NCBI GenBank assembly: GCA_946811185.2
Contig: OX328105.1
Location: forward strand, 36,335,394 to 36,399,393
DNA from: Hippopus hippopus
Taxonomy: Eukaryota > Mollusca > Bivalvia > Cardiida > Cardiidae
Direction: 5' to 3'
Length of the DNA: 64,000 bases
Below, piece by piece: positions 11,607 to 23,539 of the stretch (within the stretch, counting starts at the first letter, position 1; each line of letters opens with the position of its first letter). A program made the position numbers and the translations under genes. The notes below the pieces were generated by a model. It saw nothing but the letters and a program-made list of their open reading frames with translations, searched no databases and had not been told where the DNA came from.

Positions 11607-12577
11607 GGCTCACCTGAGTATGAAGTGCTCAAGGTGAGCTTTTGTGATCGTGCTCTGTCCATCCTACGTCGTCTGTCATGCAGTTGTCAACATTTACCTT
11701 GTGTGCACTCTACAGGCCACAGATTAACTCATGAAACTTAGAATATTTCTCTTGATGATATCTTGGACAAGTTTGTGTGCACTGTACAGGCCACATTTTC
11801 AGCCTAATACTCATGGAACTAGGCCAGAGGGTTTGTCTTCATGATATCTCAGACAAGTTCAAAATTGGTTCATGTCAGATGTAAAATTAGGTCACTGAGC
11901 CAAATTTTAGAAAAGCTTGTGTGCACTCTACAGGCCATATTTTCAGCCTTATACTCTTGAAACTTGATCAGAATATTTTTCTTTATGAAATCTTGGACAA
12001 GATCAAAATTGGGTCATGTTGGGTCAAAAAGTAGGTCACTGGGCCAAATCTTAGAAAAACCTTGTGTGCACTCTACAGGCTATATTTTCTGAGGAATAAT
12101 CATGGAGTTGGGTCAGAGGATTTTTGTCTTGAAGATATCTCGGACAAATTTGAAATCGGTTCATGTCTGGTCAAGAAGTAGATCACTGGGCCGAATTTTA
12201 TATAAACCTTGTGTGCACTCTACAGGCCACATTTTCAGCCTGATACTCATGAAGCTAGGTTGGAGTATTTGTCTTGATGATAACTTACACAAATTTGAAT
12301 TTGGGTCATGTTGGGTTAAAAAGTAGGTCACTGGGCCATATCTTAGGAAAACCTTGTGTGCAGTATAGAAGCTACATTTTTAGCCTGATTCTCTTGAAAC
12401 TTGGTCAGAATTTTTGTCTTGTTGATAGCTGGGACAAGTTTGAAGTTGGGTCATATCTCATTAAAAAGTAGGTCTTTTAATATGTTTCACATCATCACAA
12501 TTGGAATCTTTCAGCTTTATCAACCCTAGATCACTTCACCCAGGTGAGTGCTTCAAGGCAAATGACCCTCTTGTTTT
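11607..12577 (+). mobile_element. Family 1 tandem-unit element, about 6 units
   Basis: GCTCACCTGAGTATG...AAGGTGAGC, then units containing CTTGTGTGCACTCTACAGGCC and GGTCACTGGGCCAAAT, closing CAGGTGAGTGCTTC...GACCCTCTTGTTT. Starts directly after a family 2 element. Confidence 0.7.
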
Positions 12578-13448
12578 AATACAATGAGAACTGAAACCCT
12601 ACCAAATTTGGCAGGATTCCAGATAATTGGATTTGAGAAATTTCACTTCAATTATTTCACTGTTTGTTCAATTCACCATGCCTACATAATGACATATGCA
12701 AGAAGATGAGCAAAATTACTGCCAGTAGAGCAATTCAGGCCCTCAAGGGCCTCTAGTTTAATCTTAAAAAGATCACAAAAATCATCTTGTTGACCATTAG
12801 TGCAGAAGAATGGCTTGGCTTACAAATTTAGAGTAAAGAACAACAACTCGGAGGCTTCAATGGCAACTTACAATTCCATAATCAAGATTTTATAGGTCAA
12901 CAGAACAAGGAAAAACAACCACATATGACACTTTATAGGGTCTTACATGGGAATTTTTTCCCTCCATCTTCAATATTTTGGTTGTGTAAATGTATCTGAC
13001 CATTTGAATTTTTTATGCATGCATGGATATTTGTCTAGGTTATTCATGAAAGATTTTGTGTGAATGTACAATTACTTACTGCTCACAACAGACATCTGGA
13101 TATACTCCAACATTAAAAATGTGTAGCCAGGTGTAACAATGATCTGTTGCAACTTAAGCTGTAGTTTTATGTAAAACTTTTACTGCATCCTCTAGTAAAG
13201 AACAAAGACAAGTTACCCCAAGGAACAGTACATATCATAATTATATATCTGTCAGATAATTTTACATTTACAGCCTTTATCCTCATCATGCATATGATTT
13301 CAAAGGTGCTAATTTTTTATCACTTTTTGTGTTAGATCTATTAGTATTGGAATTATGGATTACACACATAAACATAATACAAATGTAGGAAAAAACATTT
13401 TTCAGTGCTATTTTCATGATTAACTGCATACCCACTTAAGGTATTTTA
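12578..13448. other. No gene seen
   Basis: Follows a family 1 element. It contains AGTAGAGCAATTCAGGCCCTCAAGGGCCTCTAGTTTA at about 12725, split here only for description: a diverged GGGCC hairpin end of the family 1/2 type. Confidence 0.4.
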
Positions 13449-13870
13449 ATGTCTGGCCAAGTAACTCAGTAGTTAGCTTATCTTACTCATGACCTGGTGG
13501 TTGCAAGTTAAATTAACCACAGGAATTTGACATTCTATAATCAAAATATATGATTAAATATGAAAAAAATACTCCCCTATATATAAAGTGTTTCTTTATA
13601 TATAGGGGAGTTTTTTTTTTTTTTCATATTTAACCATATATTTTGATTATAGAATGTCAAATTCCTGTGAATTAACCTGGTTGAGGCAAACTTTCTTTCC
13701 TTTGATTTTTTGCCTCTCACCTCAGAGTCTGATGCATGTGAGAAAAGTAGTCAGTGGCTTGAGAAGAAAATTGTGCTGGTGTGAGAAAACCAGGAAACAG
13801 ATGTGTAGATGCACTGACTGCTGTGATATGACATAAGCTGTTAAAAGGGCGTTCAACTCCAATACTAACA
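13449..13870 (+). mobile_element. tRNA-derived SINE interrupted by a palindromic element
   Basis: The head (AACTCAGTAGTTAGCTTATC, ACTCATGACCTGGTGGTTGC) resembles RNA polymerase III A and B boxes and parallels the copy at 14236. The body resumes after 13669 (CTGGTTGAGGCAAACTTTC) and ends AAAGGGCGTTCAACTCC, a version of the SINE tail. Confidence 0.7.
13518..13669. mobile_element. 152-bp palindromic MITE inside a SINE
   Basis: Arms of about 70 bp begin CACAGGAATTTGACATTC and end with its reverse complement, with a small loop near 13590. The insert is flanked by the 7-bp duplication AATTAAC (13511-13517 and 13670-13676). Only about one substitution and a small homopolymer length difference separate the arms. 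Confidence 0.85.
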
Positions 13871-14235
13871 AAAAAGGCATTTTAAGATCTTGCACCAGAA
13901 TTTAGCAAAGAATTTGAGAATATCTCATAATCAAGTACAAACTTCCATTATATGGGATGGGCTTTAAATAGGTAACATGATATTATATTCGATGTCATAA
14001 AATAGTTTCTGATTGCAAAGGGACCAACCTGCTATTTGAACTCCAAATTAACAGCTTCTAACTGCATGTACCTGTCCAGTTTGCAGAGAAAAGTATATTT
14101 TGTAGTATTTATCAGTGTTTAAGAATTAAAAAACTTAATTTGCAGCAAAAAAAAAGCTAAAAATTTACCCTTTAGGCACAAGGTGATGGTATCCCTAGCT
14201 TGTGGACACATGTATACATTGTTTTTCATATTAGA

Positions 14236-14395
14236 TTAGGCTAGCCATATAGCTCAGTGGTTAGGGTATCTGACTCATGACCTGGTGGCTGCAGATTCTA
14301 CACCTGGTTGATGCAAACTTTCTTTCTGGCAATATTTCGCCACTCACCTCTGATACATGTAAGAAAACAAAACAACAAACAAAATAGATTATGGA
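14236..14395 (+). mobile_element. tRNA-derived SINE
   Basis: ATAGCTCAGTGGTTAGGGTA resembles an A box and CTGCAGATTCTACACC a decayed B box. The body (GATGCAAACTTTCTTTCTGG) matches the SINE at 13449; the 3' end is missing. Confidence 0.65.
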
Positions 14396-14559
14396 GGTAA
14401 CCTTTTCACTAACAACATAGTCATTGGATAGAAATATATAAACTTACATTCCCATAATTCATAAATCTACAGATGACATGGTTGAAAATCATTGTGACAT
14501 ACAAACTGTTCACCTTAATTTTGTCAATTTTGTGTCTGATTGTCCTTTGTGCCCTCTTG

Positions 14560-14690
14560 CCAATGGATCCTTGAGAACATGGGCTTTTGGAAACATTCTT
14601 GGTTAAGGAGAAGGTCCTGGTTATGAACAAAAAGAAAATGCTGGTAACCAGCATTTTCATCTTTTTGGAAAATTACCATATTAGTTTTAC
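14560..14690. mobile_element. TTAA hairpin MITE, remnant just upstream of gene A exon
   Basis: The core AAAATGCTGGTAACCAGCATTTT is intact but the outer arms are diverged. It lies about 110 bases before the acceptor at 14798. Confidence 0.55.
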
Positions 14691-14798
14691 CCTGTCATTG
14701 AAGCAACATTGAGTTGGTCATCTGCAAAATACTTCCAACGTGGGTTAGTCTTAGCTTATCGCATGTTTCATTAGCTGTATTTTCCTTATCTTCTTCAG

Positions 14799-15843
14799 TG
14801 TGTTGTTAAAGAGAAGGATGGAAGAAGAAAGAAAGAACAAATTTCCAAATAATGGAACAGATGTTGATATTGAAGAAAATGACAGAGGAGGTCAGCAAGC
14901 ATGGAACCAGATAGTAGAACAGCCACTTTGGAACCAGGAAGTAGATCAGTCAATTAGGAACCAGGAGCAGTCTCATGAAATGATAGATACTGAGGGAAAT
15001 GAGGAATTGAGTGAAAATAACAAAAATAATTTGAAAGAGAGCTGGGAACAGTTTACCACATACGGGGATCAACTTAAAGAAGTAGACAAAGAACCAACTG
15101 GATTTCATTATGAAAGACATGAAGAATCTAATTCAGGAAATGGTGGACAAATTGAAGACGAAGTTGGGATCAATGAGGTTTGTGCCAATGCAGACAGTGA
15201 ACAAGAATTGAATGATGAGGATCAAGAACTTTATAGAAGATATCAGAACTTGTATAGAAAATATCAGAAACAGTATCAAGAGTTTCAGGAAGAATATGGA
15301 GAAACAGAGGAGCAACAAGAGGAAAATGGGAACATGGGAGATCATGGAGAGTATGATGAAGAACAATATAGACAATACTTTGAACAATGTGTGTATGGAG
15401 AGGAACAATATAATCACAAAGAGGAAGAGAGTGTTGAGGAAATAGAGAAAGAACATTATGATGAAAAATATCGCGAAAATATACAAATGGGAGCAATAAT
15501 ACAAGATGCACTTAAAAGTGAAGATGAAAGTCTGGAAAATACAACAGAGACTCCTAGAATAAGGAACAAACTGAAGGAGACAGCTGAATATGGTCAGGAA
15601 GGAAACTTAGAAGAGGGTGATGAGAATGAATGCAGTGATGGAGAAACAAATCTAATGATAACAGAAAATGGGGTTACTTCAGTAACTTCTGATGGAAGTA
15701 TAAAAGTGAAGATTCAACCCACAGATAAAGAGTATGAAACTGCTTTACTTATGGGAGGTGAAATCATGTTTGATGATGTGCAGATTGATGAGGATGATGA
15801 GTCTGAAAATGAGGAGAAAACAGAAAAAGATGAAGAGCAAGAG
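14799..15843 (+). CDS. Zinc-finger gene A, acidic N-terminal coding exon
   Basis: The exon opens after a good acceptor (TCTTCTTCAG at 14789-14798) and stays open for 348 codons to GAG followed by the donor GTTAGT at 15844. It ends in phase 0 and joins in frame to the exon at 17835. The first ATG is at 14818; if no coding exon lies upstream, this is the start. The protein part is extremely acidic and rich in E, D, N and Q. At about 15212-15330 it has an irregular Y/Q/E repeat (YRRYQNLYRKYQKQY) that looks helical. I see no BTB, KRAB, ZAD or SCAN domain. The reading frame continues past the donor to a stop at 15888, so intron retention would give a truncated acidic protein without fingers. The function is unknown; an activating or scaffold region fused to a DNA-binding domain is inference. 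Confidence 0.8.
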
Positions 15844-15949
15844 GTTAGTTTTTTTGCTAATAAGTCATCACTGTACAGCCTATTTTAAAATGAACCAAAG
15901 GCTATAGAAAATCAATTGATGGGCAAATGATTTAGGAAAGGAAACTACT

Positions 15950-16045
15950 TGTGTTTTTTCATGGTATGGAAAACATTTTGGGAAGGAGCATTTGCTTGTA
16001 ACAAGCAACTCATCCTTTTCCCACCATGTTTTACAACTGAATTGG
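15950..16045. mobile_element. TTAA hairpin MITE, remnant in intron
   Basis: GAAAACATTTTGGGAAGGAG and its inverted partner remain, with a changed loop. Confidence 0.5.
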
Positions 16046-16257
16046 ATTTAAATGTTACACTTGTACAGCTAATGCCTGAGAATGAGCAGTGATGGCAGTC
16101 TAGTATTGAATCTGCATTTCAGTTCTCTCTGAAAACACTATGGTCGAAAGAGCCTTAACTTGTCATGTTTTGGTCTGAAGAATGTGAGGAAAGTTGTGAT
16201 GTTAGCTTGGGTTGCAGTCTTATGGGGTCTGCAACAAAATACCCTTTCTAGCCTTTC

Positions 16258-17415
16258 TAGCTTACCTGAGCAGGAGGTGCTAAAGGTGAGCTTATGTGAT
16301 TGTAATGTGTCTGTCATCAGTTGTCCATCATGCATTTGTGGACCTTGTGTGCACTTTAGAGGCTACATATTCAGTCAGATACTCATGAAACTTGGTCAGA
16401 ATGTTTGTCTTGATAAAATCTTGAACAAATGTAAAAGTGGATCATGTTGGGTCAAAAAGTAGGTCACTGGGTCAAATCTTAGAAAAACCTTGTGTGCTCT
16501 GTAGAGGCTGGATTTTCAGCCTGATACTTATGAAACTTGGAAAGTTGGTCTTGATGATATCTCAGTCAGATTCAAATTGGGTCATGTTGGGTCAAAAGTA
16601 GGTCACTGGGCCAAATCTTAGATAAAACCTTGTGTGCTCTGTAGAGGCGAGATTTTCAGCCTGATACTCTTGAAACTTGGTCAGATTCTTTGTCTTGTTG
16701 ATATCTCAAACAAGTTTGAAATTGGGTCATGTTTGGTCAAAAAATAAGTCACTGGCCTTAAAATCTTAGAAAAAAGCTTGTCTGCACTCTAGAGGCCACT
16801 TTTTCAGCCTGATACTCATGCAACTGATTCAGAGAGTTTGCTTTGATATGTTGAATGAGTTCGAAATCGCGTCATATCAGGTCATGATATCTCAGTCAAG
16901 ATTTAAATTGGGTCATGTTGGGTCAAAAAGTAGGTCACTGGGCCAAATCTTAGAAAAAAGCTTGTGTGTACTCTAGAGACCACATATTCAGCCTGATACT
17001 CACAGAACTAGGTCAGATTGTTTTTCTTGTGATATCTCAAAATTTAACCTTGAAAATGGTCAGGTTTGGTTTAGAAGAAGGTCACTGGGCCAAATCTTAG
17101 AAAAACTTTTTGTGCACTGTAGAGACCACATTTTCAGCCTGATACTCATGAAGATTGGTCAGAATGTTTGTCTCTATGATATCTCAAACAAGTATGAAAT
17201 TGGGTCATGTTAGGTTAAAAAGTAGATCTCAGAGTCAAATCTTAGAAAAACATTTTATGCACTCTTGAGGCCACATGTTTAGCCAGATACTTTTGAAACT
17301 TTGTCAGAATGTTTGTCTTGACAATATCTTTCTCAAGTGTGAAATTGGTTCATGTCAGGTAAAAAAGTAGATCACTGGGCCAAATCTTAGAAAAAGCTTG
17401 TGTGCACTCTTGTTT
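16258..17415 (+). mobile_element. Family 1 tandem-unit element in the intron of gene A, about 8 units
   Basis: Starts AGCTTACCTGAGCAGG...AAGGTGAGC; units contain TTTTCAGCCTGATACTCATG and GGTCACTGGGCCAAATC. The 3' end is truncated after GTGTGCACTC and lacks the terminal hairpin. Confidence 0.72.
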
Positions 17416-17629
17416 CCACATTATACGGAGTTGAGAGTAAACAGTATAATGGACATGCTTTATTTACTAGTTCATTTTCTGAGACAGCATGAGATTTCTT
17501 TCACTTCTGTATAGGTGTGGCCTAAGGTAATGGCACATTGTATTAGTCAACAACACAGTGCCAAGTATCATTAACAAAATAGTAAATTATGGTAGATTGA
17601 ATTTATAAATACATGTTGATGATTCCTAT

Positions 17630-17757
17630 TTCTCATGCAAAACATTATGGGAAAAGGAGAAAATGCTGGTCACCAGCATTTTATCCTTTTCCCACAATGT
17701 TTTCTAAAGCCTTTTCCTTCAGGGTCGTTAGAGTGAGGATTGTGTGGTAAATGGTTT
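17630..17757 (+). mobile_element. TTAA hairpin MITE, 3' part in intron near acceptor
   Basis: The central hairpin is strong (TGCTGGTCACCAGCA loop region) and the right end GTGTGGTAAATGG is present; the left half is missing. Confidence 0.65.
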
Positions 17758-17834
17758 ATGACTTGGTTTAACTTAAAAACTATTGATAGCCTTGTAAAAC
17801 ACCATTCAAAAATCCTGTTATTTCTTTATTTCAG

Positions 17835-20789
17835 TCTGAGCTTGAGAGTAAGCCTGTTGTCTTCGACACAGGAATCAACATTGAAGAGATTGATAAGGCC
17901 ATTCTTGAAAGTCTTGAAAAATACAGTGGAGGAAAGGTAAAAGATGGGACAAAAAAAGAAAAAGACCTTGATGTAAAGAGTAGTAAAAGCAAAGAGACTA
18001 GAAAAACAGTGCAAGCAAATGAGAAAGGGATGTTAGATGGACTGACAAACTTGAAAGCACTCTCTTTCAATGCACAAAACCGGGAGATATTGGATAGTTT
18101 TAGGAACAAGAATTACCAATCTCCAGCTGGACCAAGGAAGCCAAAAGCTCCAAAGCGGTTTGCATGTGATATATGTGGAACAGCATTTGCAAAGAAAAAC
18201 AATCTTCAAAAACATCAAAAGACACATTCGGATGAAAAACCGTTTGCATGTGAAACATGTGATGCCAGATTCACCACCAAGAGTAATATGCAAGCTCATA
18301 TGCGGCTACATACTGGTGAAAAACCATATAAGTGTGAAATATGTGATGCTGCATTTTCACAAAGAGGAAACTTAACAAAACACCTCAGTATACACACAGG
18401 TGAAAAACCATACAAGTGTTATTTTTGTGAGGCTGCATTTTCAGACAGAGGGACAATGAAAACACATATCATGTTACATACAGGGGAAAGGCCATACAAA
18501 TGTGACCAGTGTAAGGCAGAGTTTACTGTTGAAAGCAAACTGATAAAACACCAAAGAATGCATACTGGTGAAAGACCTTTTAAGTGTGATATTTGTAACG
18601 CTGCATTTATTCATAAGACTAGCTTAAATAAACATATGAAGAGACAAATTCATAATGGTGACACACCTTTTAAATGTCAATATTGTGACCTTGAGCTGAC
18701 CTCACAGGTCAGACTTAACAACCATTTAAGGACCCACACGGAGGAAAAACCTTTCAAGTGTGATTCATGTCATGCTGAATTTTCAATGAAATGTTCCCTT
18801 GCAGTTCATCAAAGGATTCATACGGGAGAAAAACCTTTTAAATGTGAGCTGTGTGATGCGACTTTTTCTCAGCGAGGCTCGTTAACAGTTCACCAGAGAA
18901 TTCATACAGGAGAGAAACCTTTTCAATGTCAGATTTGTGGTGCCTCATTTTTCCAGAAAGGTTCATTATGTGTACATATGAGACTTCATACAAATGTGAC
19001 TGATGAAAATGCTAAAGATAATGTGTTTTCTGCCTACACGGCAAGTGGTATCCCAGCAGAACCTGGGGCTGAAATAGGGGGTGGTCCTGGAATTGGATCA
19101 GAGCAAGATACGTTGGTTCCTAAGAAGAAGAAAAGAGCCCCAAGGAAGAAGAAAGCAGATAAAGTTCAAGAACAGAAAGACACAAAAAGTTCCAAAGAGA
19201 TTGGAAACAATGATCAGGGAGAAGTGAAAAACGTTGAAGTTTCAGGAATGAATTCCCTTGAGGAAACTAAGATTAAAAAGAAAAGGAAATACACAAAGAA
19301 AAGTAGCACAGAAAAAAAACTAGTAGATGTTCTAGGCAAGGGGATAGCAGACTCAAACAGTGGTGAAAAAAATGGGCCTAATCTTAATCTTCTGACATGT
19401 ACAAAGACTGTCAAAGATTTAGGGAAACAGCCTGTAAATATGAAATTGGATTCATCTGTTAGTCCAGCCATGTTTGCACGTATGAGAGAAGATGCTGATA
19501 AGATGCGAAAAGAACAAGAGAAGAAACAAGCAGAGGCTGCAGAAAAGAAAGAGAAGAAAAAATTAGAAGAAGCTGCTCATAGTGAAAATCAAATTAAAGA
19601 GAAAATAAGAACAAAGATAGAAAAAGAGAGAACAGTTGTCAGTGAAAGCCATGAAGAGCAAGGAAATACACCAAAAGATTATTCTCAAAACCAGGTTCTC
19701 GAAAAAATAGAAAAGCAAGAAAATAGACTATGTGAAAAAACTCAAGCAAGTCATTTTGATCTTAATGAAAATCAAAGAAATGATCAGCTTAAAGCCCAAA
19801 GATTTAATTCTGAAGAATTCCATGTAAATAATCACTTTGAAAACCATCACAGTGACTTAAGACAGCATAGTATTAGTAAGTTTGATGAACCCCAAAACCT
19901 TGTGACTAGTAAAAAGATTGATATTCTTGTGAGTGATAAAAACCAAGAGGAAACTTCGTACAAGCGTAAATATAATACTGTTGAAAACCATGATCTCTCA
20001 AGTGATGAAAACAGTCAAAGAAATCTACAAGATAATGTACTTAATTACAGCAGTAAGAAAGTTAAACTTGAGGACAATATGGCTTCACCATTTCCTTCAG
20101 TAAATGTCCAACAGGGAGGCGATGATGCTAAGACCAGAAGTATTGAAAATGTTGGATATGCTGCGCATGGCTATCCTGGCAAAATGCCAGGGTTTGAAAG
20201 CTCATTTGATCCAAGGTTCCCAATGGTAAATAATTTTGGGTATCACGTTACCCCAAAAGAAGAGCCAATCACAAATAGCAGCAAAGGGCTTGAAAACAAT
20301 GACTATTGGAGGTATTATGGGGGTATGGGGAGCATGTCAAGGTACGATACTAAAACAAACCAGGGATACTTGCCCAATGAAAATCCACAAATGTATTCGC
20401 AACAAAATTGGGGGTTCTACCCAGTTCAAAATATGAGGTTTGATACCAGCCCAGCCCAGAGATTTCATCCTGCTTTCAATTTCGGGCTTGGGGCTGCAGG
20501 TAACTGGGGTATATATCCCAGTAACTTCCCAGGGTTTCATACAGGGCCTGGTCAACAGTCACGTTCCAGCGAAAGTCAACAGTACCATACAAGTGAACAC
20601 CAGAGATTTCAAGGGACAGAAAATGAGTTAATGGGCACTGCGACACACAACTGGAATTTTTATGCAGGGAAGACACCCATGTATGATCCAAATCATGGTC
20701 AAAGAGGTGATGGGAATACTAAACAAAACCACAGTTCAGGGGATACTATTGCTAAGTCAACAGATTGTACCACCACCTTTCAAACATGA
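17835..20789 (+). CDS. Zinc-finger gene A, main exon: ten C2H2 fingers and disordered C-terminus
   Basis: The exon starts after TTTCAG at 17834 in phase 0 and is open for 984 codons to TGA at 20787-20789. With the previous exon it gives a protein of about 1,330 residues. Ten C2H2 fingers run from 18159 to 18989 with TGEKP-type linkers; finger 6 has a longer His spacing (HMKRQIH). After the fingers come a basic cluster ([11 protein letters not shown], from 19122) that looks like a nuclear localisation signal, a charged region likely to form a coiled coil (about 19470-19640, rich in K, E and A), a possible sumoylation consensus VKLE near 20053, and a tail from about 20160 rich in G, N, Q, F, Y and W. 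The family binds DNA in the nucleus; target and direction of regulation are unknown. A possible internal donor (AAGGTAAAA near 17937) is ignored because the frame stays open. I saw no AATAAA in the first 200 bases after the stop. Confidence 0.9.
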   Translation, partial: SELESKPVVFDTGINIEEIDKAILESLEKYSGGKVKDGTKKEKDLDVKSSKSKETRKTVQANEKGMLDGLTNLKALSFNAQNREILDSFRNKNYQSPAGPRKPKAPKRFACDICGTAFAKKNNLQKHQKTHSDEKPFACETCDARFTTKSNMQAHMRLHTGEKPYKCEICDAAFSQRGNLTKHLSIHTGEKPYKCYFCEAAFSDRGTMKTHIMLHTGERPYKCDQCKAEFTVESKLIKHQRMHTGERPFKCDICNAAFIHKTSLNKHMKRQIHNGDTPFKCQYCDLELTSQVRLNNHLRTHTEEKPFKCDSCHAEFSMKCSLAVHQRIHTGEKPFKCELCDATFSQRGSLTVHQRIHTGEKPFQCQICGASFFQKGSLCVHMRLHTNVTDENAKDNVFSAYTASGIPAEPGAEIGGGPGIGSEQDTLVPKKKKRAPRKKKADKVQEQKDTKSSKEIGNNDQGEVKNVEVSGMNSLEETKIKKKRKYTKKSSTEKKLVDVLGKGIADSNSGEKNGPNLNLLTCTKTVKDLGKQPVNMKLDSSVSPAMFARMREDADKMRKEQEKKQAEAAEKKEKKKLEEAAHSENQIKEKIRTKIEKERTVVSESHEEQGNTPKDYSQNQVLEKIEKQENRLCEKTQASHFDLNENQRNDQLKAQRFNSEEFHVNNHFENHHSDLRQHSISKFDEPQNLVTSKKIDILVSDKNQEETSYKRKYNTVENHDLSSDENSQRNLQDNVLNYSSKKVKLEDNMASPFPSVNVQQGGDDAKTRSIENVGYAAHGYPGKMPGFESSFDPRFPMVNNFGYHVTPKEEPITNSSKGLENNDYWRYYGGMGSMSRYDTKTNQGYLPNENPQMYSQQNWGFYPVQNMRFDTSPAQRFHPAFNFGLGAAGNWGIYPSNFPGFHTGPGQQSRSSESQQYHTSEHQRFQGTENELMGTATHNWNFYAGKTPMYDPNHGQRGDGNTKQNHSSGDTIAKSTDCTTTFQT

Positions 20790-21061
20790 TGATAGGCATT
20801 TTAGTTTTTTTTTTTCATTGAACAGATTAAGATTAATCCATTGCTAATTTGTCCCAAAGGCTGTTTTTTTGCATAACACTAACAGGTCAATAGGTGACAC
20901 AGGGAGAAATGAAAGGAGAAAACATTGTCAGAAAAAGGGGAAGTGCTTGTTACCTGCAATTACTCTACATCTCACTGTGTTCTTTGTTTTATTTTCACTG
21001 ATTTTGAAAACACTGTAGAAAAAGGAACAACCTGTACTTAAAATACTTATCCTTTTTTCCC

Positions 21062-21525
21062 ACATATTAGCTGCCAAAGGCTAGCAAGCTTGTGTCATGA
21101 TCCTGTGTCTATGTGAGTGTTTGTGTATTAACTTATATTTCAAACAGCCTCTCTGAATCTACTGGCCTAACTTGAAACAAGTTTCATGCTAATGTTCCTG
21201 CCATGGTCCTCTTTCAGATTACTTGAAAAAACTTTGTTCCCTGAAGAATTCAGGTTGCCTTGGAAGCAAAACTTAAAGATCTCTGATTCCATGGTGGACC
21301 TCTTCCATGCATCTTGATAAAATCTTGACCCATCAAAGACTTGGCTACCATGGGTGTGAGACTACACAAGCCATACAAGCCATAAAGCAAACATTGAAAA
21401 TCTTGCCCTAAAAACTGTGGATCAGAGTATATCTGTATTTGGTGTGATTGATCCTTTAGTAGATCCCTACTGGATTTGCAGATAAAATCTTGGTCCATCA
21501 AAAGGCATGCTGGCCATGGGCGTGG
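21062..21525 (+). mobile_element. Family 2-like element, degraded
   Basis: TAGCTGCCAAAGGCTAGCAAGC, CCTGCCATGGTCCTC and TTGCCTTGG match the family 2 leader; the rest is diverged and includes a repeated AAATCTTGACCCATCAAA motif. Confidence 0.45.
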
Positions 21526-21528
21526 CCT

Positions 21529-21751
21529 TTAAAGTGTTTACCACACAAGCCCAAATTTCAAGGACCCTTGGGAAGAAGGCTTTTGAAAATATTGTGGGGA
21601 AAGAAGTAAATGTTGATTGCGAGCATTTTCTCCTTAGCACACTATATTTTCAGTCCTTTAAAGGACAAATCCCATTTGTGCACCATATTTTACCTGTTGT
21701 CTGCAAATGCTTTCAGTATGGGAGAGTCTAAATTTTTGCCGTATTGTAACA
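21529..21751 (-). mobile_element. TTAA hairpin MITE, diverged copy
   Basis: Left part GTTTACCACACAAGCCC and the motif GTCTGCAAATGCTTTCAGT are recognisable; the hairpin is degraded. Confidence 0.55.
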
Positions 21752-21947
21752 TATAACTCTATATAAGACAGAGAGAAAACTTTCAAAATCTTCAGATAGA
21801 TTGTTTTTTAAAATGTTTTCATATTGTTATTCAATTGTCACTTTAAGATTTTGTGATATATATTCAAAAAACATGGTTGCTACTGACAATTCTCACAAAC
21901 TAAAAATTACTGTATAACTTACTTGTTATAAGCCACTGGAGAGATAC

Positions 21948-22125
21948 AGACTATTCACCAACTATTCTTAGTCTTTTTATTGGAGATTTCCTAAATTAAA
22001 AGACAACACAACTTCTGATTGGCTGAACCATTTGACCATTTGGCCACTCAGAGATTGTATTACTTTCAAATTTAGAAATTATTGGAGAATAAGACAAAGA
22101 ATGGTTAGTGAATAGGAAACCCGTT
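21948..22125. mobile_element. Palindromic MITE, ATTCACCAAC family
   Basis: CTATTCACCAACTATTCTTAG and its diverged inverse near 22100 form arms of about 48 bp around CTGATTGGCTGAACC. A half copy follows to about 22200; related copies lie near 32910-33115 and 61896-61993. Confidence 0.6.
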
Positions 22126-22526
22126 CTGTGTTCGCCAACCATTCCAAATTCAGTTTTTAATTCTAAAATTATAAGCTAGACATCTGATTGGTTTAGCCAA
22201 AGACTTTGCCAGAAAGAGTGATATTTATAATGATTGTTGAATATGGACTGCAGTTAGCATTGGACAATTTCATTTACTATTGTGAGAATGTAGATAAAGA
22301 GAAGAATGCAAAGCAACTGTAGTCTGATTCCTGATCAAGTCTGTAATATTTTTAAGATATATTTGAGCCAAACAGGATTGATATTTCAACAGCTGGACTT
22401 TTTTTACTGTATGAAAATTTTCCTTTACTTGTTTTTAGAGATTAACCCTTAAATTTATGTTGTAGTTGAACTCTTTAACAAACTGAAAAATATTTTCCAA
22501 ATTGAAAGAACATGCAGATTCACATG

Positions 22527-23112
22527 TTAACCCTAAAACACACTATCCCGAGTTGAAACGACCCTGAGGAAGAGGCCTGTTGAAAACAATGTGGGAAAAG
22601 GAAAAAATGCTGATAACCAGCATTTTCTCCTTTCCCCACATGTTTTCTATCCTTCCTAAAACAAATTTCAACTTTTCAGCCACATTTAATTTGTTGTCTG
22701 CAAATGCTTTCAGTTTGCACAAGTCTAAAATTTTGGTGTGTTGTGTGGTAAAAAATTAAGTGTGGCTCAAATGATGGGAATTGTCTTTGAAATGGTAGAA
22801 AGCACTGTGGGAAAAGGAGTAAATGCTGATCACCATCATTTTCTCCTATTTTTCACCTTGTATTCAAAAGCTTTCTACCTCAGGGTCATTTTCCCATTAC
22901 CACACAATCCTGAGTTTATACGACCCCAAAGAAGACTTGAAAACATTGTTGAAAAAGGAGAAAATGTTGGTATTTTCTCCTTTTCACACAAAGTTTTTCA
23001 CTCAATCAAAAATCTGTGTACTTGTATCACATGTAAACTTGTCATCTGCAGATGCTTTCAATTTGGAACAGTCGGGAATATGTCTTGTCTTGGTAAAGAA
23101 CTAAAACTAGGG
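22527..23112. mobile_element. Cluster of three TTAA hairpin MITE copies
   Basis: A near-complete minus copy (22527-22759, TTAA at both ends), a truncated plus copy (about 22760-22888) and another minus copy (about 22895-23112) abut each other. Short ORFs across the cluster are repeat-derived. Confidence 0.65.
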
Positions 23113-23259
23113 ATTGTTTGGTAAAGTGTTCTCTCTTCACCATTCCATACAATTTTTCTCATCTTGCAGCCAACCAGTTTCAGTTTGATTGTGGCAAAAA
23201 AAAATTGTTCTGTAGGAGCAATTTCTCCTTTTACTACAATGTGTTTCGCATATTTTCAC

Positions 23260-23486
23260 TTAATTTCTCCTTACCAGACAACAAAATTTTGTTCTTGACC
23301 AATTTGACAGCATTTGTAGTTGACAAATTCAGTGTAACTGAAATGATGATTTCTTTCTTTGAATAGGTATTAAAAAAATGTGAGAAAAGAAGAATATGCT
23401 GGTTACCAGCATTTTCTCCTCCCACAATGTTTTCAAAAGCCTTCTTCAGGGTTGTTAATACTTTGGATCATGTTGTAAAGGGTCAA
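23260..23486 (+). mobile_element. TTAA hairpin MITE, copy
   Basis: TTAA at the left, TCAA at the right; the inner hairpin loop GCTGGTTACCAGC is intact and the outer arms are diverged. Confidence 0.65.
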
Positions 23487-23539
23487 ATATGAGTTTATAT
23501 TGATTATCTTTTTTTCAAACTTTAAAGGCTGCAAATTAG

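Larger units (their letters stand above)
15844..17834 (+). other. Intron of zinc-finger gene A, loaded with repeats
   Basis: The intron is bounded by GTTAGT and the acceptor TTTCTTTATTTCAG. It contains two remnants of the TTAA hairpin MITE (about 15950-16045 and 17630-17757) and a tandem-unit repeat element (16258-17415). The hairpin MITE at the 3' end lies within about 80-200 bases of the acceptor. Confidence 0.7.

Noticed and set aside
15133..15511. Minus-strand ORFs of 113-123 residues
   Set aside because: Shadows of the acidic plus-strand exon; codons for E and D read as F, L, I and S on the other strand.
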